Assembly (NCBI RefSeq): GCF_036634195.1 | Contig: NZ_JAZIFY010000001.1 | Span: forward strand, 3,358,501-3,422,500 | From: Streptomyces sp. P9-A4 | GTDB taxonomy: Bacteria; Actinomycetota; Actinomycetes; Streptomycetales; Streptomycetaceae | Direction: 5' to 3' | DNA length: 64,000 nucleotides | Shown here: positions 7,702-16,295 of the stretch, one piece after another | How positions within the stretch are numbered: the stretch's first letter is position 1 | How the letters are laid out: every line of letters begins with the position of its first letter | Made by a program: the position numbers and the translations under genes | The notes under the pieces: model-generated | The model's input: the letters and a program-made list of their open reading frames with translations, nothing else | Told to the model about the DNA's origin: nothing | Database searches by the model: none

Positions 7702-10020
7702 TCAGGAGACGGCTACCGGGCGCTTCTTGGACACCCACACCGCGGTCACCACCACGACCAGCGCGAGCACCGCGACCGCCGCCCGCAGACCGGCCGCGGC
7801 GTCCTCCCCGTAACTGAACCGCACGACCGCCGGCGCGATGAGCAGCGCGACCAGGTTCATCACCTTCAGGAGCGGGTTGATGGCCGGCCCCGCGGTGTCC
7901 TTGAAGGGGTCCCCGACGGTGTCCCCGATGATCGTCGCCTCGTGCGCCTCGCTGCCCTTGCCGCCGTGGTTCCCGTCCTCGACCAGCTTCTTCGCGTTGT
8001 CCCAGGCGCCACCGGAGTTGGCGAGGAAGACCGCCATCAGCGCACCCGTCCCGATCGCCCCGGCGAGGTACGCGCCGAGGGGGCCGACCCCGAGCGCGAA
8101 GCCGACCGCGATCGGGGCCAACACGGCGAGCAGGCCGGGCGTGGCGAGTTCGCGCAGCGCGTCCTTGGTGCAGATGTCGACGACCCGCCCGTACTCCGGC
8201 TTCTCGGTGTAATCCATGATCCCGGGGTGTTCGCGGAACTGCCTCCGCACCTCGTAGACCACCGATCCGGCCGACCGCGACACGGCGTTGATCGCGAGCC
8301 CCGAGAAGAGGAAGACGACCGCCGCGCCCAGGATCAGGCCGAAGAGGTTGTTGGGCTGGGAGATGTCCATCGAGAGCGTCAGGAGGTCCCCCTTCGCGCC
8401 GACCTCCCCGACGTCGGCGACCGCGGTCGCGATGGCGTCCCGGTACGAGCCGAACAGCGCCGAGGCCGCGAGTACGGCGGTGGCGATGGCGATGCCCTTG
8501 GTGATGGCCTTCGTGGTGTTGCCGACGGCGTCCAGGTCGGTGAGGACCTGCGCGCCCGCCCCCGTGACGTCCCCGGACATCTCCGCGATGCCCTGGGCGT
8601 TGTCGGCGACCGGACCGAAGGTGTCCATGGCGACGATCACTCCGACGGTGGTGAGCAGCCCCGTACCGGCGAGGGCCACCGCGAACAGCGCGAGCGTGAT
8701 CGAGGCGCCGCCCAGCAGGAACGCCCCGTACACGGCGAGCCCGATCAGGAGCGCCGTGTAGACGGCGGACTCCATGCCGAGGGCCACGCCCGCGAGGACG
8801 ACGGTCGCGGGGCCGGTGAGCGAGGACTTGCCGATGTCCCTGACCGGCCGCCGGCTCGTCTCCGTGAAGTAGCCGGTGAGCTGCTGGATCAGCGCGGCGA
8901 GGACGATGCCGAGGGCGACGGCGACCAGCGCGAGGACCCGGGGGTCGCCGCCGTGGTCGTGGATGCCCGGCCCGGTGACGCCCTGGAGTTCGGCGTAGGA
9001 GGACGGCAGGTACGCGAAGGCGGCGACGGCGACCCCGGCGAGCGAGACGACCGCCGAGACGAGGAATCCGCGGTTGATCGCACTCATCCCGCCCCGGTCG
9101 GCGCGGCGCGGCGAGACCGCGAGGATGCCGATGACCGCGGTGACCACGCCGATCGCCGGGACCATCAGGGGAAAGGCCAGGCCGTGGTCGCCGAAGGCCG
9201 CCTCGCCCAGGATGAGCGCGGCGACCAGGGTCACGGCGTACGACTCGAAGAGGTCGGCCGCCATGCCCGCGCAGTCGCCGACGTTGTCGCCGACGTTGTC
9301 GGCGATCGTGGCCGCGTTGCGCGGGTCGTCCTCGGGGATGCCCTGCTCGACCTTGCCGACGAGGTCGGCGCCGACATCGGCGGCCTTGGTGAAGATGCCG
9401 CCGCCCACCCGCATGAACATGGCGATCAGCGCGGCACCGAGTCCGAATCCCTCAAGCACCTTGGGCGCGTCGGCGGCGTAGACGAGGACGACGCAGACGG
9501 CTCCGAGGAGTCCGAGGCCGACCGTGCACATGCCGACGACCCCGCCGGTGCGGAACGCGATCCGCATGGCCCGGTGCGCGACCTCGGACCGGTCCCGCTC
9601 CGGCTCGCCCGGCGCCGGAGTCGCCTCCCGGGCCGCGGCGGCGACCCGCACGTTCGCCCGTACGGCCAGCCGCATGCCGAGATAGCCGGTGAGCGCCGAG
9701 AACAGGGCCCCGACCAGGAAGAACAGGGAGCGTCCGGCGCGCTGCGACCAGTTGTCGGCGGGCAGCAGCATCAGCAGGAAGAACACGACGGCCGCGAAGA
9801 CGGCGAGGGTCCGCAGCTGCCGTGCGAGGTAGGCGTTGGCGCCCTCCTGCACGGCGGCGGCGATCTCCCTCATCCGCTCGGTGCCCTCGCCGGCCGCGAG
9901 GACCTGGCGGGCGAGGAGCCGCGCGACCACGAGCGCGAGGACAGCGACGACGCCGACGACGGCCACGATCGTCCGGTTCCCGCTCGTGAGCACCGCCGCG
10001 GCGAGGGAAGTGGGGTACAT
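7702..10020 (-). CDS. hppA: Membrane-bound proton-pumping pyrophosphatase
   Basis: 772-residue integral membrane enzyme that hydrolyses pyrophosphate and pumps H+ out of the cytoplasm. About 16 membrane segments. The substrate-binding motif is FTKAADVGADLVGKVE, followed by DNVGDNVGDCAGMAADLFE; a second acidic site is NSGGAWDNAKK and GDTVGDPFKDTAGPA. The stretch GNTTKAITKG has Lys where K+-dependent enzymes have Ala, which marks the K+-independent subclass. Runs leftward and follows the anti-sigma gene and a strong terminator, so it is transcribed separately. Same gene order as near bldG in S. coelicolor. Confidence 0.96.
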   Translation of the reverse strand: MYPTSLAAAVLTSGNRTIVAVVGVVAVLALVVARLLARQVLAAGEGTERMREIAAAVQEGANAYLARQLRTLAVFAAVVFFLLMLLPADNWSQRAGRSLFFLVGALFSALTGYLGMRLAVRANVRVAAAAREATPAPGEPERDRSEVAHRAMRIAFRTGGVVGMCTVGLGLLGAVCVVLVYAADAPKVLEGFGLGAALIAMFMRVGGGIFTKAADVGADLVGKVEQGIPEDDPRNAATIADNVGDNVGDCAGMAADLFESYAVTLVAALILGEAAFGDHGLAFPLMVPAIGVVTAVIGILAVSPRRADRGGMSAINRGFLVSAVVSLAGVAVAAFAYLPSSYAELQGVTGPGIHDHGGDPRVLALVAVALGIVLAALIQQLTGYFTETSRRPVRDIGKSSLTGPATVVLAGVALGMESAVYTALLIGLAVYGAFLLGGASITLALFAVALAGTGLLTTVGVIVAMDTFGPVADNAQGIAEMSGDVTGAGAQVLTDLDAVGNTTKAITKGIAIATAVLAASALFGSYRDAIATAVADVGEVGAKGDLLTLSMDISQPNNLFGLILGAAVVFLFSGLAINAVSRSAGSVVYEVRRQFREHPGIMDYTEKPEYGRVVDICTKDALRELATPGLLAVLAPIAVGFALGVGPLGAYLAGAIGTGALMAVFLANSGGAWDNAKKLVEDGNHGGKGSEAHEATIIGDTVGDPFKDTAGPAINPLLKVMNLVALLIAPAVVRFSYGEDAAAGLRAAVAVLALVVVVTAVWVSKKRPVAVS

Positions 10021-10132
10021 GGGGACGGATCATAGGGAGACGGACCGGTACAAACGGGGATGCGGCGGAGACCTCCGCGCGGATGCACCAATCCGGAATC
10101 GCCTCGGAGGTGCGGCTCCTCCCGGGAACGAA

Positions 10133-10161
10133 GAAGAGGCCCTGCGGGGCAGGGCCTCTTC
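10133..10161 (-). terminator. Rho-independent-type terminator after the bldG operon
   Basis: Perfect 13-bp stem GAAGAGGCCCTGC / GCAGGGCCTCTTC with a 3-base GGG loop, lying between the anti-sigma gene stop (10188) and the hppA start (10020), both leftward. It should end bldG-operon transcripts. Confidence 0.8.
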
Positions 10162-10187
10162 TCCTCACGCTTCTGACTCCGTACGGG

Positions 10188-10646
10188 TCAGGACAGGATG
10201 TCCGCCGAACTCACCGGCCAGCTCATCCGGATGGTGCCGCCGTCCTCGCCGGCTCTCACCTCGACGTCGTCGACGAGCCCGCGGATCACCGCGAGCCCCA
10301 TCTCGTCCTCACCGTCGGCGTCGTCGAAGTCCTCGGCCGGGGCCGCGGTCCGCGCGCCGGGGACACCGGCGGCGTCCGCCGCCGCCACCCCCGCGCCCGG
10401 CACCTCGTCGCCGACCTCGATGGAGAAGGTCTTCTCCTCCTCGGTCAGCACGACTCTGATGGGGGTCGTGACGTCGTTGCTGCGGTGCAGCCCGACGGCA
10501 CGGGAACATGCCTCACCGACGGCGAGACGCACCTCGTCGAGGACCGCCTCGTCCACCCCTGCCCGGCGCGCGACCGCGGCCGCCACCAGGCGGGCCGTAC
10601 GGACGTGCTCGGGCTGGGCGCTGAAGCGGAGTTCAACGGTGGCCAT
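10188..10646 (-). CDS. RsbW-like anti-sigma factor (HATPase kinase), BldG partner
   Basis: 152-residue serine-kinase-type anti-sigma factor. The GHKL ATPase N box is visible as VLDEVRLAVGEACSRAVGLH, and a G1-like segment as DEMGLAVIRGLVDD; between them lies an acidic alanine-rich insertion (about 85-115) longer than in Bacillus RsbW. It is directly downstream of bldG (15 bp gap). In S. coelicolor the homologue at this place binds and phosphorylates BldG, and binds sigma factors, in control of development and antibiotic production. ATG 10646 begins MATVELRFSAQP. Confidence 0.93.
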   Translation of the reverse strand: MATVELRFSAQPEHVRTARLVAAAVARRAGVDEAVLDEVRLAVGEACSRAVGLHRSNDVTTPIRVVLTEEEKTFSIEVGDEVPGAGVAAADAAGVPGARTAAPAEDFDDADGEDEMGLAVIRGLVDDVEVRAGEDGGTIRMSWPVSSADILS

Positions 10647-10661
10647 GCGAACCCCCTGGGC

Positions 10662-11015
10662 TCAGTCGACGGCGTTGACGGCCTCGTCGACCGAGGTGTG
10701 GATCGGGAACACCTTGGTGAGACCCGTGATCCGGAAAATCTTGAGAATGCGCTCCTGGTTGCAGACCAGACGCAGCGAGCCCTCGTGCGCGCGAACGCGC
10801 TTCAGGCCGCCGACGAGCACACCGAGGCCGGTGGAGTCGAGGAAGTCCACGCCCTCCATGTCGACGACCAGGTGGTAGCTGCCGTCGTTCACCAACTCGA
10901 CCAACTGCTCGCGCAGCTTGGGCGCGGTATACACATCAATCTCGCCACCGACCTCGACGACCGTACGGTCACCACCAGCGCCGGTCACATTGCGAGTCGA
11001 CAGGGACAGGTCCAC
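10662..11015 (-). CDS. bldG: Anti-sigma factor antagonist BldG
   Basis: 117-residue STAS-domain protein, the phosphorylatable antagonist of a partner-switching module needed for aerial growth and antibiotic production in Streptomyces. The phosphorylation site is the serine in [15 protein letters not shown] (Ser61 here; it corresponds to the serine reported as Ser57 in S. coelicolor numbering, if I recall that correctly). Start GTG 11015 has an excellent GGAGG five bases upstream. First gene of a two-gene leftward operon with its cognate anti-sigma kinase, divergent from the helicase at 11097. Sequence is close to identical to BldG as I remember it. Confidence 0.97.
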   Translation of the reverse strand: MDLSLSTRNVTGAGGDRTVVEVGGEIDVYTAPKLREQLVELVNDGSYHLVVDMEGVDFLDSTGLGVLVGGLKRVRAHEGSLRLVCNQERILKIFRITGLTKVFPIHTSVDEAVNAVD

Positions 11016-11096
11016 GGATCCTCCAGCACCTTGCTATCGAACGACCGTTCCCCTCGGGTCTCCCGGGCGGAGTCGGAGAACTGATCGCCAGCCGCG

Positions 11097-13655
11097 ATGG
11101 CATTCAATCACTTACCAGCAGCCATGCACGACGCCTTGGAAGCATTGTCCGTCATGGCAGTGACACACTCGGTACCGATGGCCAAGAATCACCGCCCCCG
11201 TCGTCCGGCCGGGGACACGGGCAGCCGCCCCTCTCCCGGCGAGGTCCTGGACCGGCTCTCCTCGGGCGAGAGCCGGGCCGCGCGCATCACTCATACGGAG
11301 CACATGCCCGCCCGCGAGGGTCGTCATGCCGTCTGGCCGCACCGCATCCGTCCGGAGGTGATCGCCGCGGTCCAGGAGGCCGGGATCGAGCACCCCTGGG
11401 CGCATCAGGCGGAGGCCGCCGAGCACGCCCTCGACGGCGAGTCCGTGGTGATCGCCACCGGAACCGCCTCGGGCAAGTCGCTCGCCTACCTCGCCCCGGT
11501 CCTCAGCACCCTCCTGGACGGCGCGGAGGCCCCCAACGGGCGCGGGACCACCGCCCTGTACCTCTCGCCCACCAAGGCCCTCGCCGCGGACCAGCGGCGC
11601 GCCGTGCGGGAACTGGCCGCCCCGCTCGGCACCCGCGTCCGCCCCGCCGTCTACGACGGGGACACCCCGGTCGAGGAACGCGAGTGGGTCCGCCAGTACG
11701 CGAACTACGTGCTCACCAACCCCGACATGCTGCACCGGGGCATACTCCCGTCCCACCCCAGATGGTCCTCCTTCCTGCGCTCCCTGCGCTACGTCGTGAT
11801 CGACGAGTGCCACACCTACCGGGGCGTCTTCGGCTCCCACGTCGCCCAGGTCCTGCGGCGCCTGCGCCGGATCTGCGCCCGGTACGGCTCCGAGCCGGTC
11901 TTCCTCCTCGCCTCCGCCACCTCCGCCGACCCCGCCGTCGCCGCCGGCCGCCTCACCGGCCTCCAGGTCGTCGAGGTCTCCGACGACGCCTCCCCGCGCG
12001 GCGAGCTGGTCTTCGCCCTCTGGGAGCCGCCGCTGACCGAGCTGCACGGCGAGCGCGGCGCGCCCGTCCGCCGCACCGCCACCGCCGAGACCGCCGACCT
12101 CCTCACCGACCTGACCCGCCAGGGCGTCCGCTCCGTCGCCTTCGTCCGCTCCCGGCGCGGCGCCGAACTCATCTCGGTGATCGCCCAGGAACGACTGGCC
12201 GAGACCGACCGCTCACTCGCCCGCCGGGTCGCCGCCTACCGGGGCGGCTATCTGCCCGAGGAGCGCCGCGCCCTTGAGCGGGCCCTGCACTCCGGCGAGC
12301 TGCTCGGCCTGGCCGCCACGACCGCCCTGGAGCTGGGCGTGGACGTCTCCGGCCTGGACGCCGTCCTGATCGCCGGCTACCCGGGCACCCGCGCCTCCCT
12401 GTGGCAGCAGGCGGGCCGCGCCGGCCGCTCGGGCGAGGGCGCCCTCGCCGTCCTGGTCGCCCGCGACGACCCGCTGGACACCTTCCTGGTCCACCACCCG
12501 GAGGCGATCTTCGACCAGCCGGTCGAGTCGACCGTCCTGGACCCCGACAACCCCTACGTCCTCGCCCCCCATCTGTGCGCCGCCGCCGCGGAGCTTCCCC
12601 TGACCGAACCGGACCTGGCCCTCTTCGGCCCGGCCGTCCCCGAACTGCTGCCCCAGCTGGAGGCCGCCGGCCTGCTGCGCCGCCGCTCCACCGGCTGGTA
12701 CTGGACCCGCCGCGAGCGGGCCGCCGACCTCACCGACATCCGGGGCGGCGGGGGCAGTCCCGTCCGGATCGTCGAGTCGGGCACCGGCAGGCTGCTCGGC
12801 ACCGTCGACGAGGCCGCCTCCCACACCGCCGTCCACGAGGGCGCCGTCCACCTCCACCAGGGCCGCACCTACCTGGTGCGGGAACTCGACCTGAAGGACT
12901 CCGTGGCCCTCGTCGAGGAGGCCGTCCCGCCGTACTCCACCACCGCCCGCGACACCACCTCCATCTCCGTCCTGGAAACCGACACCGAGATCCCCTGGGG
13001 AACCGGCCGCCTCTGCTACGGCTCCGTCGAGGTCACCAACCAGGTCGTCTCCTTCCTCCGCCGCCGGCTCATCACGGGCGAGGTCCTCGGCGAGACCAAG
13101 CTCGACCTGCCGCCCCGCACCCTGCGCACCCGGGCCGTGTGGTGGACGGTCACCGAGGACCAGCTCGACGCCGCCCGGATCACCCCCGAGATCCTCGGCG
13201 GCGCCCTGCACGCCGCCGAACACGCCTCCATCGGCATGCTCCCGCTCTTCGCCACCTGCGACCGCTGGGACATCGGCGGCGTCTCCGTGCCGCTCCACCC
13301 GGACACGCTGCTTCCCACCGTCTTCGTGTACGACGGCCACCCGGGCGGTGCGGGCTTCGCCGAGCGCGCCTTCCACACGGCCCGCGCCTGGCTCACAGCC
13401 ACCCGGGAGGCCATCGCCTCCTGCGAGTGCGAGGCGGGCTGCCCCTCCTGCATCCAGTCCCCGAAGTGCGGCAACGGCAACGACCCGCTCCACAAACGAG
13501 GCGCGGTACGCCTCCTCACGGAACTCCTGAGGGAGGCCCCTGAGGCCACGGAGCCCCCGCCGGCCCCGCCGGCCCCGCCGACCAGTGAGTTTCCGTCAGC
13601 CCCGCCGGCCCCGCCGGAGGGGGAAGCTCCTCCGACGGTCCCGCCCGCGACCTGA
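11097..13655 (+). CDS. DEAD/DEAH-box superfamily 2 helicase with C-terminal Cys motif
   Basis: 852-residue ATP-dependent helicase. Motif I is VIATGTASGKSLAYL (about 118-132), motif II DECHTYRG, motif III LLASATSADP, motifs V/VI ATTALELGVDVSGLD and WQQAGRAGRSGEG. The C-terminal DUF1998-like region carries CECEAGCPSCIQSPKCGNG, a probable four-Cys metal site, then a proline-rich tail. The actinobacterial homologue beside bldG has the same layout. With the ATG at 11097, codon 6 is TTA, the rare leucine codon read by bldA tRNA. In-frame ATGs at codons 10, 20 and 28 are alternatives that would exclude it; none has a clear Shine-Dalgarno sequence. The last 140 bp overlap the TadG-like gene on the other strand. 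Confidence 0.9.
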   Translation: MAFNHLPAAMHDALEALSVMAVTHSVPMAKNHRPRRPAGDTGSRPSPGEVLDRLSSGESRAARITHTEHMPAREGRHAVWPHRIRPEVIAAVQEAGIEHPWAHQAEAAEHALDGESVVIATGTASGKSLAYLAPVLSTLLDGAEAPNGRGTTALYLSPTKALAADQRRAVRELAAPLGTRVRPAVYDGDTPVEEREWVRQYANYVLTNPDMLHRGILPSHPRWSSFLRSLRYVVIDECHTYRGVFGSHVAQVLRRLRRICARYGSEPVFLLASATSADPAVAAGRLTGLQVVEVSDDASPRGELVFALWEPPLTELHGERGAPVRRTATAETADLLTDLTRQGVRSVAFVRSRRGAELISVIAQERLAETDRSLARRVAAYRGGYLPEERRALERALHSGELLGLAATTALELGVDVSGLDAVLIAGYPGTRASLWQQAGRAGRSGEGALAVLVARDDPLDTFLVHHPEAIFDQPVESTVLDPDNPYVLAPHLCAAAAELPLTEPDLALFGPAVPELLPQLEAAGLLRRRSTGWYWTRRERAADLTDIRGGGGSPVRIVESGTGRLLGTVDEAASHTAVHEGAVHLHQGRTYLVRELDLKDSVALVEEAVPPYSTTARDTTSISVLETDTEIPWGTGRLCYGSVEVTNQVVSFLRRRLITGEVLGETKLDLPPRTLRTRAVWWTVTEDQLDAARITPEILGGALHAAEHASIGMLPLFATCDRWDIGGVSVPLHPDTLLPTVFVYDGHPGGAGFAERAFHTARAWLTATREAIASCECEAGCPSCIQSPKCGNGNDPLHKRGAVRLLTELLREAPEATEPPPAPPAPPTSEFPSAPPAPPEGEAPPTVPPAT

Positions 13656-13986
13656 CCTCCGGCCGGTACGGGCCCCGCACGACCCGGGCGGTCACCTCCG
13701 CGACCTCGCCCCGCAGCGCGCATCCCACCAGCTCGGCGCCCTGTGCGGCCGCCACCCGGGAGGCAGCCGCACACGCCTCCGCCCCACCCCACAGCGCCCG
13801 GTCGGCGGCGGCGAGCGCCGCCAGGTCGGCGGCCCCGCCGGCCCGGTGCCGGGCCGCCACCGCCTGCCCCAGCGCGAGCACCGCCCCGAACACCACGCAC
13901 AGCGCGCAGGCCGCGAACGCCACCCACACGGTCGCCGCACCCCGGTCACCCCCGGCACGCGCCCGGCGCCGTGTCTCGGGCGTCAC
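13516..13986 (-). CDS. TadG/Rv3654c-like pilus-locus protein
   Basis: 156-residue protein with a short basic N-terminus, RGAATVWVAFAACALCVVFG membrane segment (about 17-37), then an alanine-rich extracytoplasmic region with cysteine pairs. Resembles the small Tad-locus protein found after TadE in actinobacteria. Prepilin-like cleavage after Gly is possible, but the usual Glu at +5 is replaced by Trp (GAATVW), so processing is uncertain. The GTG start overlaps the TadE stop (GTGA). The last roughly 45 codons are a glycine/proline-rich extension antisense to the helicase 3' end; the conserved protein may effectively end earlier. Confidence 0.78.
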   Translation of the reverse strand: MTPETRRRARAGGDRGAATVWVAFAACALCVVFGAVLALGQAVAARHRAGGAADLAALAAADRALWGGAEACAAASRVAAAQGAELVGCALRGEVAEVTARVVRGPYRPEVRSRAGPSEELPPPAGPAGLTETHWSAGPAGPAGAPWPQGPPSGVP

Positions 13987-14330
13987 GGTGGGCCTCCGTC
14001 CTCCGCGAGGGCCGCCGCGTCCGCCCGCAGGGTGAGCCCCATGCCCCGGGGGCCCGGGGCCGCCGCCTCCACCGTCACCCGCCACAGCTCTCCCGACCGC
14101 GTCACCGACACCCGGGCGCCCCCGGGCGCGGCGTCCCGTGCGACGGCCTCCGCGGTGGCCACCGGCTCGGAGCGGGCGACGGACCGGGCACCGGCCCGGG
14201 CCGCGTCCACGCACCGGATCTGGGCGGCGGCCGCCGCGAGCGCCCAGAGCAGGACCACCGTGAACAGCGCCAGGACGGGCAGGACCATCGCCGCCTCCAC
14301 GGTCACGAACCCCCGGTCAGAACGACGCAT
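13983..14330 (-). CDS. TadE-like minor pseudopilin
   Basis: 115-residue TadE-family protein. The N-terminus reads MRRSDRGFVTVEAAMVLPVL: a Gly followed by FVTVE gives a prepilin-peptidase-like site with Glu at +5, then a membrane helix and a small extracytoplasmic domain. TadE proteins are minor pilins of tight-adherence pili. Overlaps the upstream pilin gene by 14 bp and the downstream TadG-like gene by 4 bp, so the block is one translational unit. No prepilin peptidase gene is seen inside this window. Confidence 0.88.
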   Translation of the reverse strand: MRRSDRGFVTVEAAMVLPVLALFTVVLLWALAAAAAQIRCVDAARAGARSVARSEPVATAEAVARDAAPGGARVSVTRSGELWRVTVEAAAPGPRGMGLTLRADAAALAEDGGPP

Positions 14331-14559
14331 CGAGCGCCTTCCCGATCACCGACTCCAGTGCGCCCGAGACCGTCCCACTCGTCACGATCTTGTAGAGCAC
14401 GGCGGCGAATCCCGCCGCGGCGATCGTGCCCACCGCGTACTCGGACGTGGTCATCCCCGTGTCGCGACGCGCGGCCTCCCGCCGCGCCCGCCACCAGCCA
14501 TCCACCGCCGCCTTGCCCGCCACACCCGCCATACCCGTCCCGCCCGCCTTACCCGTCAT
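14317..14559 (-). CDS. Flp-type pilin-like protein (DUF4244)
   Basis: Short pilin-like protein, 80 residues from the ATG at 14559. The core DTGMTTSEYAVGTIAAAGFA has a prepilin site G/MTTSEY with Glu +5 and Tyr +6, the Flp pilin signature, followed by one hydrophobic helix. It is therefore the probable major subunit of the Tad pilus. Two starts compete: ATG 14559 (GAGGAGG six bases upstream) and ATG 14637 (GGGGGAG five bases upstream, adding 26 polar residues). I prefer 14559 by comparison with the length of family members I remember. Confidence 0.8.
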   Translation of the reverse strand: MTGKAGGTGMAGVAGKAAVDGWWRARREAARRDTGMTTSEYAVGTIAAAGFAAVLYKIVTSGTVSGALESVIGKALDASF

Positions 14560-14649
14560 GCCGTCCTCCTCGAATCGTTCGCAGTACTCGTCGTGTTCGT
14601 CGTGTCTCGTCGCGCCTTGCCCTGCCGCGCCGTTCATCCGCTCCCCCGT

Positions 14650-15414
14650 TCACCCATCCAGAAGTCCCGTAGCGAGGCCGATCACCACCGGAGCCACCCC
14701 CACCGCCAGGAAGGCGGGCAGGAAGCAGAGCCCCACGGGCGCGCTGATCAGCACCTGCGCCCGGCGCGCCCTGATCGCCGCCGCGCGGGCCCGTGCCGAC
14801 CGCAGCGCGGTCGCCTGCCGGGCGACGGCCTCCGCCGCCGGCGCTCCCGAGGAACCGGCCCGCTCCATGCAGCGGGCCAGCCCCAGTGCGCCCGGCATCG
14901 CGCCGAACCTCCGCCACACCTCGGCCGGTTCACCGCCGAGCCGCAGCTCGGCCGCCGTACGGGTCAGGCGCTCACCCAGCGGGCCGCCCAGCGATCTGCC
15001 CACCGCCTCCGCCGCCTCTCCCGGCCCGGCTCCGGCCGAGGCACAGGCGGCCAACAGGTCGGCGGCCAGCGGTAGATCGCGCACCGCCGCCTCCTCGTCG
15101 GCCGGCGGGACCGACCGCCGCAGGGCTCTCCTTCGCACGCCCACGCCGACCAGGACCCCGGCCAACAGCCCTCCGAGCACCCCGAACAGCACCCAGCCGA
15201 GACCGGCCGCCCCCAAGGGCGCCGCCCATTTCCCCCACCGGTCCGGGATCCCGGACCGGGCCCTCGGCGGCGGAGGCGCCGCCGCCGGGAAGAGGCTCCC
15301 CAGCCGTCGCCGCGTCCCGCGCGCCCGCCGTCCGCACATCACCGCCCGGGCGCCCTGCACGCACCCGACCAGCGCCGCGGCCGGCAGCGCCCCCAGCCGA
15401 AGTTCGTCGATCAC
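14650..15414 (-). CDS. TadC-like inner-membrane platform protein (T2SSF domain)
   Basis: 254-residue type II secretion system F-domain protein. Hydrophobic segments near residues 75-95 and at the C-terminus flank a cytoplasmic helical domain beginning LPLAADLLAACASAGAGPGEA. Together with TadB it forms the membrane platform on which the ATPase TadA works. GTG start overlaps the TadB stop (GTGA). Shorter than proteobacterial TadC, as usual for actinobacteria. Its stop and the pilin gene start are separated by about 90 bp, the only real gap in the operon. Confidence 0.87.
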   Translation of the reverse strand: MIDELRLGALPAAALVGCVQGARAVMCGRRARGTRRRLGSLFPAAAPPPPRARSGIPDRWGKWAAPLGAAGLGWVLFGVLGGLLAGVLVGVGVRRRALRRSVPPADEEAAVRDLPLAADLLAACASAGAGPGEAAEAVGRSLGGPLGERLTRTAAELRLGGEPAEVWRRFGAMPGALGLARCMERAGSSGAPAAEAVARQATALRSARARAAAIRARRAQVLISAPVGLCFLPAFLAVGVAPVVIGLATGLLDG

Positions 15415-16295
15415 GCCCGCTCCCCTCCTCGTACGATCCGCGCGGCCCACCACAGTCCGGCGGCCTCCAGAGCCCCGCCCACGGCGAGACAGCCGAGGCC
15501 GGCCGGGGTGCGCAGCAGCACCCGGAGCGGGTCCGCGCCGAGCGCGGCCCCGAGGCCGATCCCCGCGACCGGCAGCAGCGCGAGCACGGCCACCGTCGCC
15601 CAGGCACCGGCCAGTTCGGCCCGCAGCCGCTCCCGCTGCTCGCGGTGGTCCCGCAGTGCCGCTTCGAGCCGGTCGAGTCCGGCGGCCAGGCCCGCACCGC
15701 CGTCCACGGCCACCTGCCAGCAGGCCGCCATCCCCGCGAGTCCGTCGGCGCCGTCCTGCGCGGCAGCTCTCCGCAGCGCCTCGGGTACGTCCCCGCCGAA
15801 CCGGGCGGCGGCGAGCACCGCCGCCTCCTCGGCGCCCAGGGCGCCCGTCTCCCTGGCCGCGAAGGACAGGGCCTGGGCGGGCTGCCATCCGGCCCTCAAC
15901 TCCCCGACGACCGCCCCGCACAGGGCGACCACCCGCTCGGCCCGCGCCTCGCCGGCCCTGCGGCGCTCCGCCGCCCGCAGCCGCCGCCCGACGAGCGGCA
16001 CCGCGACCGCGCCCGCCACCAGGGGCAGCGGTGATCCGCCGAGTACCGCGAGGACCCCGGCGAGCGGCAGGCACAGCCACGCGCGCCGCTCGCGCACCAA
16101 GGTCCATCCGCGGGCGGCGAGCGCCGCCCACGCGCCACCCGCGCCCGGTGCGGCGGCCGGGGTGCCGCCCGCGAGCAACGCCCGCGCCCGGCCGGCACCG
16201 CGCCGCCGCTCGACCGTCCACCACAGCGCGAGCCCCGCGCAGAGCGCCGCCGCCCCGTGGGCCAGGGCCCGCGCCGGAACCGGTTCCGTCGTCAT
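15411..16295 (-). CDS. TadB-like inner-membrane platform protein (T2SSF domain)
   Basis: 294-residue platform protein of the Tad secretion system. N-terminal membrane segment, second pair near LCLPLAGVLAVLGGSPLPL, then the T2SSF helical domain (VVGELRAGWQPAQALSFAA, then GLAAGLDRLEAALRDHREQ) and C-terminal membrane helices. Stop of tadA and the ATG share one base (TGATG), implying translational coupling; GTG one codon earlier is an alternative. Partner of TadC, energised by TadA. Confidence 0.87.
   Translation of the reverse strand: MTTEPVPARALAHGAAALCAGLALWWTVERRRGAGRARALLAGGTPAAAPGAGGAWAALAARGWTLVRERRAWLCLPLAGVLAVLGGSPLPLVAGAVAVPLVGRRLRAAERRRAGEARAERVVALCGAVVGELRAGWQPAQALSFAARETGALGAEEAAVLAAARFGGDVPEALRRAAAQDGADGLAGMAACWQVAVDGGAGLAAGLDRLEAALRDHREQRERLRAELAGAWATVAVLALLPVAGIGLGAALGADPLRVLLRTPAGLGCLAVGGALEAAGLWWAARIVRGGERA

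Noticed and set aside
7516..10035. 839-codon rightward frame over hppA
   Set aside because: Charged low-complexity antisense shadow; hppA on the other strand has full conserved motifs.
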